From: an uncultured Eubacteriales bacterium
GTDB lineage: Bacteria > Bacillota > Clostridia > Christensenellales > Aristaeellaceae
Assembly (NCBI GenBank): GCA_902764915.1
Contig: CACWXY010000003.1
Span: forward strand, 1-64,000
DNA length: 64,000 nucleotides
Direction of reading: 5' to 3'
Shown: positions 44,894 to 54,190 of the stretch, piece after piece
Layout: every line of letters begins with the position of its first letter
Position numbering within the stretch: the stretch's first letter is position 1
The notes under the pieces: model-generated
The model's database searches: none
Seen by the model: the letters and a program-made list of their open reading frames with translations, nothing else
What the model was told of the DNA's origin: nothing
Position numbers and translations under genes: made by a program

Positions 44894-45769
44894 TTGAAAC
44901 ATCTTTGTGCCACGCTTCTTACCTTTCTTTTTCTCCTTCCCTGCCTGGCTATGGCCGATTGTCCTGTGTACTTCGACCTGTCCGATGCAGAAGCCCAGAA
45001 ACTTTTCCAGGCAGATACTCCGATTCTGGAAATCGTCTTTCCTTCCATTGCCGGATGCGATGCCTGTATTCTGCGTATGGGAGACGAAGTGCTCATGATC
45101 GACGCGGCGTATGATTCCATGACAGAGACCGGCGTTATTGCGGCACTCAAGGCCATGGATATTTCCCATATACAGACAGCCTTTGTCACACACCCTCATG
45201 ATGACCATGTGCGTGGGTTTTTCGTGCTGTGCCGGGAGGGATATACGTTTGACCGGATGTACCTGTGCTTTGACGAGAATGCCAACGGTCATAGCATACG
45301 CGCCGTCCGGGCCATGCGTGAAAGCGGTGCTGAGATTCTTTCCATCGAAGACGGAGAAGTGCTGACACTGGGGCAGGCTTCCCTTACCATGATTCAGCGC
45401 AAGGGACCGTCCTTTACAGTCAATGACCTGAGCGGCCTTTTGCGCGTGCAGTACGGTGATGCCGTATATCTTGCCACCGGCGATATCGAAAACCGTGCAC
45501 AGGCTGCTCTAGCAACCGATCCCCCCGTGTGCACACTGAAAGCCGATATTATGAAGCACCCGCATCACGGTTACGCCAAAATGGACGATCATTTTCTGGA
45601 ACTGGTTGCGCCGCAGTATGTCATTGTTACCGGCATGCGCAATCATATTGCGGATGCCACGTCCTATCTGGACCGGATTGGCATCCGATGGGAGCGGCCG
45701 TGGCAGCATCCTATTCGAATGCGCACAGACGGACACATATGGGTCATTGACCATCTGCCAGGTGCCTGA
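44894..45769 (+). CDS. Secreted metallo-beta-lactamase-fold protein (ComEC-like)
   Basis: The 291-residue product has a signal peptide (about 1-21, LAMA then DC) and the metal motif VTHPHDDH (H100, H102, D104, H105), plus ATGDIE and MKHPHHGYAK, the set seen in the C-terminal hydrolase domain of ComEC and relatives. As it carries the fold alone and is exported, it may be an extracellular phosphodiesterase or nuclease; substrate unknown. TTG start; AGAGG lies 7 nt upstream and there is no ATG alternative nearby. Single-gene unit with promoter and terminator. Confidence 0.85.
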   Translation: MKHLCATLLTFLFLLPCLAMADCPVYFDLSDAEAQKLFQADTPILEIVFPSIAGCDACILRMGDEVLMIDAAYDSMTETGVIAALKAMDISHIQTAFVTHPHDDHVRGFFVLCREGYTFDRMYLCFDENANGHSIRAVRAMRESGAEILSIEDGEVLTLGQASLTMIQRKGPSFTVNDLSGLLRVQYGDAVYLATGDIENRAQAALATDPPVCTLKADIMKHPHHGYAKMDDHFLELVAPQYVIVTGMRNHIADATSYLDRIGIRWERPWQHPIRMRTDGHIWVIDHLPGA

Positions 45770-45773
45770 AAAA

Positions 45774-45826
45774 GGAGCAGAACCGCGCCGCTGGGAAAAG
45801 CGGAGGAGGTTCTGCTCCATTTTTTC
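45774..45826 (+). terminator. Terminator of the secreted metallo-hydrolase gene
   Basis: GGAGCAGAACC (45774-45784) pairs perfectly with GGTTCTGCTCC (45808-45818), with a small inner CCGC/GCGG stem, followed by TTTTTT. Confidence 0.85.
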
Positions 45827-45865
45827 AGGTACTCAGAAATATGCACATACCGGCTCAAAGTGGTT

Positions 45866-46780
45866 TCAGCAGGGCAGCCGTACATCGTCCCGATGTACAT
45901 GTTCCCAGGAAAAAGCATCGATCAGTTCCTGCATGCTCGCTTCTGCATCCCTGGGCCATATGCCCATGGCATACCCCAGCAGTCCCCGTAGCCTGGGAAT
46001 CCCCATCCTTTCCCGCAGCACTGCAAAACCCACATCATGATCTCTTTTAGCCAGACGCCGTCCATTTGCATCTGTAAGAAGCGGAATATGCGCATACGTC
46101 GGCGACGGGAAACCAAGAAGCTGTGCAAGATAAATCTGCCTGGGCGTTGCTGAAAGAATATCACAGCCCCGCACCACTTCCGTAACCCCGCTGAGCGCGT
46201 CATCCACCACGACCGCCAGCTGATATGCAAACAGGCCATCACTGCGGCGTACAACGAAATCCCCGCAGTCACGGGAGAGGTTCTCCACATATTCTCCCTG
46301 CACACGGTCCGTAAACCCAATCTCCCGGTCAGGAACACGCAGACGCCAGGCGTATCGCTGCGTTCGCATCTTTTCTGCACGCACTTCTTCCGGCAGATAT
46401 CGGCATGTGCCGGGATAAACCCGCTGCGTATCCCCTCGATTCGGTGCCAGACTGGCCTGCATGATCTCCGCACGGGTGCAGAAGCATGGATAGACTGCTC
46501 CCTTTTTCTGCAGAATGTCCAGATAGCCTCTGTAAATTTCATCTCTTTCACTCTGCCAGATCGGCGGTGCATCCCATTCCAGTCCCAGCGCTTCCAGGTC
46601 CCGCAGGGCCATTTCCGACCACGTACGGGGACACCGCTGCCTGTCAAGGTCTTCAATGCGTAAAAGAAACCGTCCACCCTGTGACCGTGCGGAAAGATAG
46701 GCCATGAGTGCACAGGCCAGATTTCCCAGATGAAGCGGTCCGCTGGGAGACGGTGCAAAGCGCCCTGTCACATGTTCCAT
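45866..46780 (-). CDS. gluQRS: Glutamyl-Q tRNA(Asp) synthetase
   Basis: Attaches glutamate to queuosine in tRNA-Asp. The 304-residue product is a truncated glutamyl-tRNA synthetase: catalytic core with the HIGH-like PSPSGPLHLGN, the zinc ligands CFCTRAE and YPGTCR, and the KMSKS-like RLAKRD, with no anticodon-binding domain. GGGAGGA lies upstream of the ATG. It is convergent with the secreted hydrolase and follows the mannosidase terminator; no queuosine-synthesis genes are adjacent. Confidence 0.93.
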   Translation of the reverse strand: MEHVTGRFAPSPSGPLHLGNLACALMAYLSARSQGGRFLLRIEDLDRQRCPRTWSEMALRDLEALGLEWDAPPIWQSERDEIYRGYLDILQKKGAVYPCFCTRAEIMQASLAPNRGDTQRVYPGTCRYLPEEVRAEKMRTQRYAWRLRVPDREIGFTDRVQGEYVENLSRDCGDFVVRRSDGLFAYQLAVVVDDALSGVTEVVRGCDILSATPRQIYLAQLLGFPSPTYAHIPLLTDANGRRLAKRDHDVGFAVLRERMGIPRLRGLLGYAMGIWPRDAEASMQELIDAFSWEHVHRDDVRLPC

Positions 46781-46854
46781 TCGCGTCGTATCCTCCCACC
46801 GGCAGAGAAAAGTCCCTGCTCTTTCTCATTGTACCCCTCATGAGCCGTGATGAC

Positions 46855-46887
46855 AAAAAGCAGGCGGCCGGGCACAGCCCGGCCGCC
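46855..46887 (-). terminator. Terminator of the alpha-mannosidase gene
   Basis: A perfect GC-rich 11-bp stem (46863-46873 with 46877-46887) with an ACA loop, and on the minus strand a TTTTT run. Confidence 0.9.
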
Positions 46888-46892
46888 GCTGC

Positions 46893-49871
46893 TTATGCCT
46901 GTGCAAGCGGAATACCCAATGTAAGGATTTCGAAGGGGTGATAGGGAATCGTATCCTGTATGTCCTGTCTGTCTTCCAGCAGGTTCAGGACTTCCACCTT
47001 TTCTTCCGTCTTCAGAATACCGCGGCTTCCATTCTGTTCGCTGAGCCGGACAATCACCCGCTTCCCGTCTTCCGACAGTTTCAGCGCCTGCAATACCAGA
47101 GAAGTCTGTGAAAGCATACGGTGCAGAGGGGCCGGAAGCGCCACAGGTGCCGGGGACAGTACCGTATTGAACATGATCGCCCGTGCATTGATTCCAGCCT
47201 TCAGCGCGTCTTCGCGGTGCGGAACGATCTGATAGCAGAAATCGTGTTCTCCCATATCGCTTTCAATATCCGGTCGGATCGTGGAGCGCAGAAGGCTCAG
47301 CGAGATTTCCTCGCCTTCCAGGCCCACACCATACTTGCCTTCATTGATGATTGCCAGACCGCGCCCGCACTCAGACATGTCCATCCACTTATGGTGGCAG
47401 CACTCAAATCGCGCTTCCTGCCAGGTAGTGTTCTTCGTAAGCTCACGGTCAATATACCCTGCACTTGTGTCGCATCGGAGTGTTCTCGTCAGAATATTGG
47501 GGGCAAAATTGACCTTGAGAAGCCGATGCTTCTCATGCCACTTGCAAGCATACTCTGTTTCCACAGCCTCATCTTCCCGGAATACGCGGGTATACATGCG
47601 GATTTCACTCTTGTCTGTCACAAACACGCTCTCAAACTCAGCGCAGTTTCCATCCACATGGGTCAGATGCAGTGCTTCCTTGAGTGTCAGCTTTTCCTCC
47701 ACATCCCGGTAATTAGGCAGAATATCCCACGCGTCATACACACCGGGATGATCTGCATACAGGTGCAGCTGGTTCAGCGCACGTCCCGTCTTTACAAAGT
47801 CCTGTTCATCACCGTTCATGAACAGATGGTCAATTGCACCCTGCGCATTCATCTGCAGGGAAAGGCGCGGCGTACGTACAAAGGTCTGACCGTCCTTTGT
47901 TTCCATCTGGAACCATGCAGTGTCATCGGCTCCATTGGCAAAGCATACCCGGTCAAAAGGCGCTGCCTCTGTCACCTGGAAAGCACCTTTCTCGCCATGA
48001 CGCACAAATGCTCCGCTTTCATCCGGCACAAATCGCACACCCCGAAACGCAAAGTTCTGGGGATTCCAGTACACCCGGCTGTCTCCCAGCAGAGCTTTCA
48101 GCCGTGCTTCAATATCCCGATAGTCCGCCATGGCATCCAGATACACCGGATGAATATGAGATCCCGGCAGAATGTCATGGAACTGATTCAGCAGCAGCTT
48201 TTTATACACATCCCGGATCTCTTCTGCCGGGTATTCCGCCTCGCCCTGAAGCATACGGGATACGCTTACCATTTCCGTCAGGCGCAGAAGGCCTTCCAGG
48301 TATCGGTTCATGCGCTTGATCTCACTCTTGGTCGTAAAAGTTCCCCGGTGCATTTCCAGATACAGTTCCCCATCCCATACAGCCAGATTGGGATTGTCCT
48401 TCAGATTTTTATGGAGGAAATCGGCTCCGCCGGTCACTTCCGTTTTGGGCATCACTGATACCCTGGGGAATCGCCGGATCATTTCCAGCATTTCCTCCGT
48501 TGCGCCACTTCCTCCGTCACCATACCCGTACATGCTCAGTGTCTGTCCGCCGGTTTCCTTATCCTGATAGGCTTCCCAGTTTTCCTGGATCTGGCTGGGC
48601 ATATTCCAGGTAATAAAATGTGTAGGCGGTACGCACGCATATACTTCGCTTCCGTCAATGCCCCGCCAGATGAAGTTGTTGTGCGGAAAACGATTCGTAT
48701 CATTCCAGGTGGACATTTTATTGGAAACAAAGTAGTCCACGCCGCTCTTTTTCAGGATCTGGGGCATGATCCAGCTGTTCCCGAATACATCCGGAAGCCA
48801 TGCATTGTCCAGGGTCTTTCCGAAGGCACGACGGAAGAAGTGCTGCCCATAGAGAAACTGACGCACCAAGGATTCCGCACAGGGAATATTGCAGTCCGGT
48901 TCCACATACATGGCACCTACCGGTTCGAACTGCCCCGCAGCATATTTTTCTTTCAGTTCCTCAAACAGTGCCGGGTAATACTTTTCCAGCGTCTCGTAGG
49001 TATAGGCCTGCGTATGTGTATAGCGGAATTCCGGATATCGGTCCATGAGACGCAGTTGAATCAATATGGTCCGGGCGTTCTTCTGCACTGCATGAATCCG
49101 GCGCCAGTAATAGGCAATATCCAGATGGGAATGTCCCACCAGGGCCACATCCCCACTGCCCTTGAAATCCGTATTCCTGTAGATGACACGGTCTACATAC
49201 GCCGCCGCTTCATCAATCCCTTCCCAGGTCTCAAAGTCGACATAGTCCAGTGCGCGGCTCAGTTCCCGGAAAAGGAATTTCCGATAGTCCTCATTGAAGT
49301 ACTCACAATGCGCGATATCCATGAAGAGAATGTAATCATAGACCAGCGACTGTACATTATCCCGAATGGTTTCCAGATAGGCGCCTTCAAAGATCTGACG
49401 GCATCCCCGCTTGGAAAGAGACGCCGGATTTCGCTCATCGTCCGGCTTGGAACGATTGTAGGCTTCAATCTCAATATTCAGTTCATCACCCTGGATGTAG
49501 GGATTGAGAAGAAATCGTTCACGGTTCGGATCCACACCGCCCACATAGACGCCGTTGATCTTCACAATCATCTCAGCCGCTGTCTTCAGCGAAAAATAGA
49601 CATTTTCACCGTGCATACGGGGAGGAATGGTGGCATGTCCCCGAATAAAGACTGTCCCATCCGGCGTAAAGTACATATCCCCTTTCACAAGAGGCCTTTC
49701 CCCTTCCGGAGCATCGTCGTATCCGTTTTCACTGATCTGCCGGGCGTCCCGAATATGCAGGTCCGTGATTTCTTCCCGATCCCTGACAATACCGCGTTCC
49801 AGCCAGGAGAACCGCAGATCTGTCCATTCCTCCGGCCGCGTGCTGCGGCGAACGACTTTCACATGTGCCAT
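46893..49871 (-). CDS. GH38 alpha-mannosidase
   Basis: Hydrolyses alpha-mannosides in the cytoplasm; no signal peptide. The 992-residue product has an N-terminal domain, then the GH38 core with zinc ligands HSHLDIAYYWR near 247-250 and a WLPDVFGNSW motif near 359 containing the likely nucleophile Asp, a three-helix region, and large C-terminal beta domains (GRGLAIINEGKYG, late LTLGIPLAQA). GAAGGAGG lies before the ATG. The NifU-like gene is immediately upstream, and divergent to them is an ABC sugar importer, so mannoside uptake and cleavage are likely linked. It is on the other strand from the importer. Confidence 0.93.
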   Translation of the reverse strand: MAHVKVVRRSTRPEEWTDLRFSWLERGIVRDREEITDLHIRDARQISENGYDDAPEGERPLVKGDMYFTPDGTVFIRGHATIPPRMHGENVYFSLKTAAEMIVKINGVYVGGVDPNRERFLLNPYIQGDELNIEIEAYNRSKPDDERNPASLSKRGCRQIFEGAYLETIRDNVQSLVYDYILFMDIAHCEYFNEDYRKFLFRELSRALDYVDFETWEGIDEAAAYVDRVIYRNTDFKGSGDVALVGHSHLDIAYYWRRIHAVQKNARTILIQLRLMDRYPEFRYTHTQAYTYETLEKYYPALFEELKEKYAAGQFEPVGAMYVEPDCNIPCAESLVRQFLYGQHFFRRAFGKTLDNAWLPDVFGNSWIMPQILKKSGVDYFVSNKMSTWNDTNRFPHNNFIWRGIDGSEVYACVPPTHFITWNMPSQIQENWEAYQDKETGGQTLSMYGYGDGGSGATEEMLEMIRRFPRVSVMPKTEVTGGADFLHKNLKDNPNLAVWDGELYLEMHRGTFTTKSEIKRMNRYLEGLLRLTEMVSVSRMLQGEAEYPAEEIRDVYKKLLLNQFHDILPGSHIHPVYLDAMADYRDIEARLKALLGDSRVYWNPQNFAFRGVRFVPDESGAFVRHGEKGAFQVTEAAPFDRVCFANGADDTAWFQMETKDGQTFVRTPRLSLQMNAQGAIDHLFMNGDEQDFVKTGRALNQLHLYADHPGVYDAWDILPNYRDVEEKLTLKEALHLTHVDGNCAEFESVFVTDKSEIRMYTRVFREDEAVETEYACKWHEKHRLLKVNFAPNILTRTLRCDTSAGYIDRELTKNTTWQEARFECCHHKWMDMSECGRGLAIINEGKYGVGLEGEEISLSLLRSTIRPDIESDMGEHDFCYQIVPHREDALKAGINARAIMFNTVLSPAPVALPAPLHRMLSQTSLVLQALKLSEDGKRVIVRLSEQNGSRGILKTEEKVEVLNLLEDRQDIQDTIPYHPFEILTLGIPLAQA

Positions 49872-49884
49872 GACAAAGCCTCCT

Positions 49885-50118
49885 TCATGTATCCCAGAAA
49901 AATGGTTTTTTCCGCACTGGCTGTATCACAATGTGCTGACCGAACTTCTTCTCAAGTTCTTCTTCCATCCAGTGGACACATCGATCCAGTATCAGACACT
50001 TGGAGCATTCCCCTCGAAAAACCAATGTCAGCGTATTCCCGTTCAGGCTGTCCCATTCCACCCATCCTCCGTCGCCCTGCAGCCGCGGTGCCAGGATGGT
50101 TTCTACAAATTCCCGCAT
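49885..50118 (-). CDS. NifU-like (Nfu-type) Fe-S protein
   Basis: Fe-S cluster carrier fold. The 77-residue product has ILAPRLQGDGGWVEW and a CSKCLILDRC cysteine motif, matching the C-terminal NifU domain (usual CxxC plus an extra Cys). The ATG at 50118 was chosen with GGAGG 7 nt upstream; an earlier ATG in frame lacks a site. It lies 13 bp upstream of the mannosidase in the same unit, an unusual place for an Fe-S carrier. Confidence 0.75.
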   Translation of the reverse strand: MREFVETILAPRLQGDGGWVEWDSLNGNTLTLVFRGECSKCLILDRCVHWMEEELEKKFGQHIVIQPVRKKPFFWDT

Positions 50119-50215
50119 GAAAGTCCTCCTTCCAATGTCACTATTATGCAATCATTCTATCCTGCAATAAAGGATACCATGGCAGGCTACTGGCTGCAAG
50201 CAGTTCCTATTTTCA

Positions 50216-50293
50216 TTGCTTGCGCATGCATTTTCATTATAATCATATTCTTTTTTTTGTATTTTTTGCTTGTATTTCGATCCACTTTATGCT
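50216..50293 (+). promoter_or_regulatory. Tandem promoters of the sugar ABC importer
   Basis: Two candidates with the same architecture: TTGCTT (50216-50221), 16-bp spacer, TATAAT (50238-50243); and TTGCTT (50266-50271), 16-bp spacer, TATGCT (50288-50293). A small inverted repeat AGGGC/GCCCT (50313-50327) follows and could be an operator. Confidence 0.55.
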
Positions 50294-50361
50294 ATGTTCT
50301 TAACACGGCGTTAGGGCAAACAGCCCTGATTCCCATAAAAAAAACAGCAGGAGGATTCCCC

Positions 50362-51705
50362 ATGAAGAAAAGGATTTCCCTCGTCCTAGCCATGATGATG
50401 CTGGCACTGTGCGTGTTCGCGGCAGTTCCTGCCATGGCAGAAAAGACCGTTATTACCTACTGGTCCAATGACCGTCATGACGAAACCTACATGAACGAAG
50501 TCATTGCCAAGTTCAACGCGGAACACGAAGACATCGAAATCAACATGGTTATCATGACCGATGACTTTGAGAACTCCATTCTCCTCGCAATTGACGGCGG
50601 CACGGCTCCTGACATTGTCGGTCAGTCTGTCACCCTCAAGAACATGGTTGACTATGATGCCGTCGTCGATCTGGCTCCCTACATTGCCGCCGACGAAGAG
50701 TATCAGAAGGTCAACGATCCCTACAACCACAAGTACGAAGGTCTCAACGCCATCGGTGACGCCATTTACTGGGTTCCCTCCGGTCAGCGCTCCGGTGTCC
50801 GCATTGAATACAACAAGGCACTGTTGGAAGCCTCCGGTTTCGAAGGCATCCCCTCCACCCTGCCTGAGTACATTGAGATGGCCAAGAAGATCACCGAAGA
50901 TGGCAAGGCCAATGACCCTGTCACTTACGGCATCGGCTTCACCTCTTCTTCTCCCTTTGAGCGTCAGCTGGAAATGATGGCGCAGGTGTCCGGTGTATTC
51001 TATTATGACTATGCCAACGGAAAGTTCGACTTCACTGGTTACAAGCCTTTCCTCGAGGCTGGCCGTGAGCTCGTTGCTGTCGCTTATCCGGATCAGCAGG
51101 GCGTTGACAACATGCGTGCTCAGTTTGCTGCCGGTTCCTTCGCACTGTGGGGCAATGCTTCTCAGGAAGCTGGCGTCTTCACCAACCAGTTCCCGGTAGA
51201 AGGCTTTGAATGGGGCGTTTCTCCCGTTCCCTCCCTCGACGGCGAAATCAAGGGTGCCCTGCAGGTCAATCCCAATAAGGGCTATCTGATGCTCAACGCA
51301 TGTCAGAACAAGGATGCTGCCTGGGAAGTCATCCGTTATCTGCAGAGTGAAGAAGTGCTGGTTGGCTATATGGAGGGCGGCTTCGATCTGCCGATCACTT
51401 CCTATATCGACGAGCGTATCGATAAGTCCAAGATGGGCCGTATGGCGGATTTCTCTCTCCTGCCCTATGAATCCGTGTATCCCGCCGTTCCCACCATCAA
51501 CCTGATGGGTGATGACTATCGCACGGTACTGTGGAATGCCATCATGGGCCATGTCGAAATCGACGAAGCCATCGAAGATCTGAACACCCGCTACAACGCG
51601 GCCTATGACGAGGATGTCTCTCTGGGCTTCATCAAGCGCCTGGTCATCGAAGATTACGATGCTCTGCATCCCTCTGCCGGCACCGTAACCTGGCTTGACA
51701 AATAA
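50362..51705 (+). CDS. Extracellular sugar-binding protein of an ABC importer
   Basis: The 447-residue product is a family 1 solute-binding protein for a sugar: after the signal (about 1-26, AVPAMA), it reads KTVITYWSNDRHDETYMNEVIAKF, GGTAPDIVGQ and later QVNPNKGYLMLNACQNKDAAWEVIRYLQ, all typical of this fold. The signal ends in AMA for signal peptidase I; the one Cys in the hydrophobic core (MMLALCVFA) is not a good lipobox, so lipid anchoring is uncertain. AGGAGGA precedes the ATG. A hairpin after the gene separates it from the two permeases, typical where binding protein is needed in excess. Confidence 0.92.
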   Translation: MKKRISLVLAMMMLALCVFAAVPAMAEKTVITYWSNDRHDETYMNEVIAKFNAEHEDIEINMVIMTDDFENSILLAIDGGTAPDIVGQSVTLKNMVDYDAVVDLAPYIAADEEYQKVNDPYNHKYEGLNAIGDAIYWVPSGQRSGVRIEYNKALLEASGFEGIPSTLPEYIEMAKKITEDGKANDPVTYGIGFTSSSPFERQLEMMAQVSGVFYYDYANGKFDFTGYKPFLEAGRELVAVAYPDQQGVDNMRAQFAAGSFALWGNASQEAGVFTNQFPVEGFEWGVSPVPSLDGEIKGALQVNPNKGYLMLNACQNKDAAWEVIRYLQSEEVLVGYMEGGFDLPITSYIDERIDKSKMGRMADFSLLPYESVYPAVPTINLMGDDYRTVLWNAIMGHVEIDEAIEDLNTRYNAAYDEDVSLGFIKRLVIEDYDALHPSAGTVTWLDK

Positions 51706-51721
51706 TGAAGTAATTCTTTCC

Positions 51722-51770
51722 GGAAAGGCCGTCCTGTGTCGGGCACATGTCCCACGCGGACGGCCTTTCC
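51722..51770 (+). terminator. Intercistronic hairpin after the binding protein
   Basis: GGAAAGGCCGTCC (51722-51734) pairs perfectly with GGACGGCCTTTCC (51758-51770), with an inner GGGCACATGTCCC stem. Without a long T run it probably stabilises the binding-protein message and limits permease expression. Confidence 0.6.
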
Positions 51771-51801
51771 TCCATTTGGTTGAAAAGGAGGGCTCCATCC
51801 G

Positions 51802-52773
51802 GTGACTACCAAGCCTTATGTCAATCCGCAGCTGGCACCTACCAACCGTCCCCCCAGACCCGTCAACAAAAAGATGCGCCTGAAGGAGAGCGGCGGTCTT
51901 GCCTCCGGCTTTATGCTGGCTCCCAGTATCATTTTTTTGGCAATTTGTTCGGTATATCCTTTCATCTGGATCTTCCGCTATGTCACCTTCAATTATGATG
52001 GCATTCCGGCACACACCCGGTTTACGGGCATGCGCAATATTACCACCATGCTCGCAGATACCAAGTTCTGGTCCAGTGTGGGCACAACCTTCGAATATGC
52101 CCTGTGGAAACTGATCTTTATCATTCCGCTGGCACTGATCATGGCTGTGCTGCTCAACCAGAAGCTGCGCGGTTCTTCCTTCTTCCGCGGTGTCTTCTTC
52201 ATGCCGACAGTTATCTCCTCCTCCATTTCCGGCATGATCTTTACATTTATCTTTGCAACCGGCAATGGCATTCTCAACGGTATCCTGCAGAAGCTGGGGT
52301 TCATCGGTCAGCCTGTCGGATGGCTTACCGATACAAGCGTGGTCATGGCAGCTGTCATTATCATGTCGGTCTGGGCCGGGTTTGGTAATTACATGCTCTA
52401 CTTTGTCACCGGTATGACTTCCATTTCCGAGGATGTGTATGAGTCCAGCCGTATCGACGGTGCCAACGGCGTTCAGACCTTCTTCAAGATTACCCTGCCC
52501 ATGCTGGCTCCGGTTCTGAAAGTCGTTCTGATGCTGGCCATCACCGGCGCCTTCAAGGATTACGAAGCCATCATGGTGCTCACCAATGGCGGTCCCGGTA
52601 CACGCACCAATGTCATGTTCCTCTATATTTATAACCTGATCTTCGGCACCGGTGCCAATGCTACCCGTCAGATCGGCTACGGCGCACTCCTGAGTCTGGT
52701 TGCCGCCGTTATCGTAGGTGCCGTAACAATTGTCTATAACATCGTCGCCCAGAAGCTTGACGAAGTCGTGTAA
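51802..52773 (+). CDS. Sugar ABC transporter permease 1
   Basis: The 323-residue product has about six transmembrane segments and the EAA loop ESSRIDGANGVQTFFKITLPMLAPV, which contacts the ATPase. The N-terminal 35 residues are hydrophilic. GTG start; GGAGGG lies about 9 nt upstream. Pairs with the next permease; no ATPase gene is present, so a shared MsmK/UgpC-type ATPase elsewhere is likely. Confidence 0.92.
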   Translation: MTTKPYVNPQLAPTNRPPRPVNKKMRLKESGGLASGFMLAPSIIFLAICSVYPFIWIFRYVTFNYDGIPAHTRFTGMRNITTMLADTKFWSSVGTTFEYALWKLIFIIPLALIMAVLLNQKLRGSSFFRGVFFMPTVISSSISGMIFTFIFATGNGILNGILQKLGFIGQPVGWLTDTSVVMAAVIIMSVWAGFGNYMLYFVTGMTSISEDVYESSRIDGANGVQTFFKITLPMLAPVLKVVLMLAITGAFKDYEAIMVLTNGGPGTRTNVMFLYIYNLIFGTGANATRQIGYGALLSLVAAVIVGAVTIVYNIVAQKLDEVV

Positions 52774-52787
52774 AGGAGGAAGGAAGC

Positions 52788-53660
52788 ATGGCAAAAAATA
52801 AAGCACAGATTGTGTATTCCCCGAAACAGAAAGCCATCCGCGCACTCCTCTGGTTGCTGCTCGTCTGTTTCTCCATTCTGGTGATCTTCCCCGTGCTCTA
52901 CATTATTCTGGGCTCCTTCAAGGATAACCAGGAACTACTTCTCGGTGGGAGCAATGTCTTCCCGCAGAAATGGATTGTTCAGAACTATGTGGACGCCTGG
53001 AATCAGGCCAACTTCGCAGTCTACACAAAGAACTCTCTGCTTCTCTCCGTCGGCGTCATGGTCATTTCCCTGATTGTCGCATCCATGGCAGGCTATGTGT
53101 TCTCCCGCAAGACTTTCCCTGGGAAAGAAGTCATCTACGGCATCTTCACTGCTTTCATGTTCATAAATGTGGGTTCTGTATCACTCCGTCCTCTTTATGA
53201 ACTGGCTACCAAGATGAAAATCAATACCAGTCTCTGGCCTGTAGTGCTCTTCTCAGCCGGTGGCGGTCAGGCTACCTATATTTTCCTCTGCCGCGGCTAT
53301 GTGAACTCTGTTCCCAAAGAACTGGACGAAGCCGCGCGTATTGATGGATGCACTTTCTTCCAGACCTATGCACGCATTATTATGCCGATGCTCAAGCCGG
53401 TGCTGGCAACCATCGCCATCCTAGCTTTCCGTCAGGGCTGGAATGAATACATCATGCCCCGCGTATTCACCATGACCAATGACAATCTCCGGCCTCTGAC
53501 TGTAGGTGTCAACATGCTGAAAAATGCCGGTGACGGTGCTGCGGCATGGAATATCATGTTTGCCGGCGCGACCATCGCTATTATTCCGATTCTGATTGTG
53601 TTCGTCTGTTTCTCCCGCTATTTCATGGGCGGTCTGACAGCGGGTGCCGTCAAAGGCTGA
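52788..53660 (+). CDS. Sugar ABC transporter permease 2
   Basis: The 290-residue product has about six transmembrane segments and the EAA loop DEAARIDGCTFFQTYARIIMPMLKPV. Ends with YFMGGLTAGAVKG, a very typical C-terminus for carbohydrate permeases of this class. Ribosome site AAGGAGG; 14 bp after permease 1. Last gene of the importer operon. Confidence 0.94.
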   Translation: MAKNKAQIVYSPKQKAIRALLWLLLVCFSILVIFPVLYIILGSFKDNQELLLGGSNVFPQKWIVQNYVDAWNQANFAVYTKNSLLLSVGVMVISLIVASMAGYVFSRKTFPGKEVIYGIFTAFMFINVGSVSLRPLYELATKMKINTSLWPVVLFSAGGGQATYIFLCRGYVNSVPKELDEAARIDGCTFFQTYARIIMPMLKPVLATIAILAFRQGWNEYIMPRVFTMTNDNLRPLTVGVNMLKNAGDGAAAWNIMFAGATIAIIPILIVFVCFSRYFMGGLTAGAVKG

Positions 53661-53709
53661 TCTAACCAGCTTGTATCCCCCGGCAAACCAAATTACTCTC
53701 TAAAAGGCA

Positions 53710-53741
53710 AAATGCTTTGTCGCATGGCAAAGCATTTTTTT
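53710..53741 (+). terminator. Terminator of the ABC importer operon
   Basis: AAATGCTTTG (53710-53719) pairs with CAAAGCATTT (53728-53737), followed by more T residues. Confidence 0.85.
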
Positions 53742-54190
53742 GTGCGTTTTTTTGAGGCTTTTTGATGCTAGGGACCCTATTTTGTACGTGTTAGGGAGCG
53801 TGTTGAGGCTGGTTTTTAGGCGGACAATGGAATACATCAGCCTTGTCCTGCTTGTTTTCGTATTGCAGATGGGCTGAAAGAGTAGATATAAGGTGTTTAC
53901 GTTGAAATGATGGGGTAAGGGAGAATTGCAAAGGCTTTGGTAAAGTATAGTCAAATTTGCCCCCTGGAGGATAAACGGTTTCGCCGGGGGACATAGAGTG
54001 TTTTAGACAGGGCAAATAGGGATTCAAGCAGGACAAGGCTTTTGGCGATTTCAGGGGGATAATAGGGATTTGGGAGGGATAATAGGGATCTTGAAGATAC
54101 AGATGGACACTGTGCGGCGGCCGGTGGAAACGGTATGGCAGCAGATGAACACTGTGTGGAGAGCAGAGCTCGGCAGAGAGGATCCTGATC
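53742..54190. other. Gene-poor segment with short direct repeats
   Basis: About 450 bp with no supported gene. GGGATAATAGGGAT occurs twice, 20 bp apart (54056 and 54076). GATGGACACTGTGCGG (54102) recurs as GATGAACACTGTGTGG (54144). An imperfect stem CCCCCTGG/CCGGGGG lies at 53960-53990. Frames on the minus strand lack ribosome sites. Confidence 0.6.
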
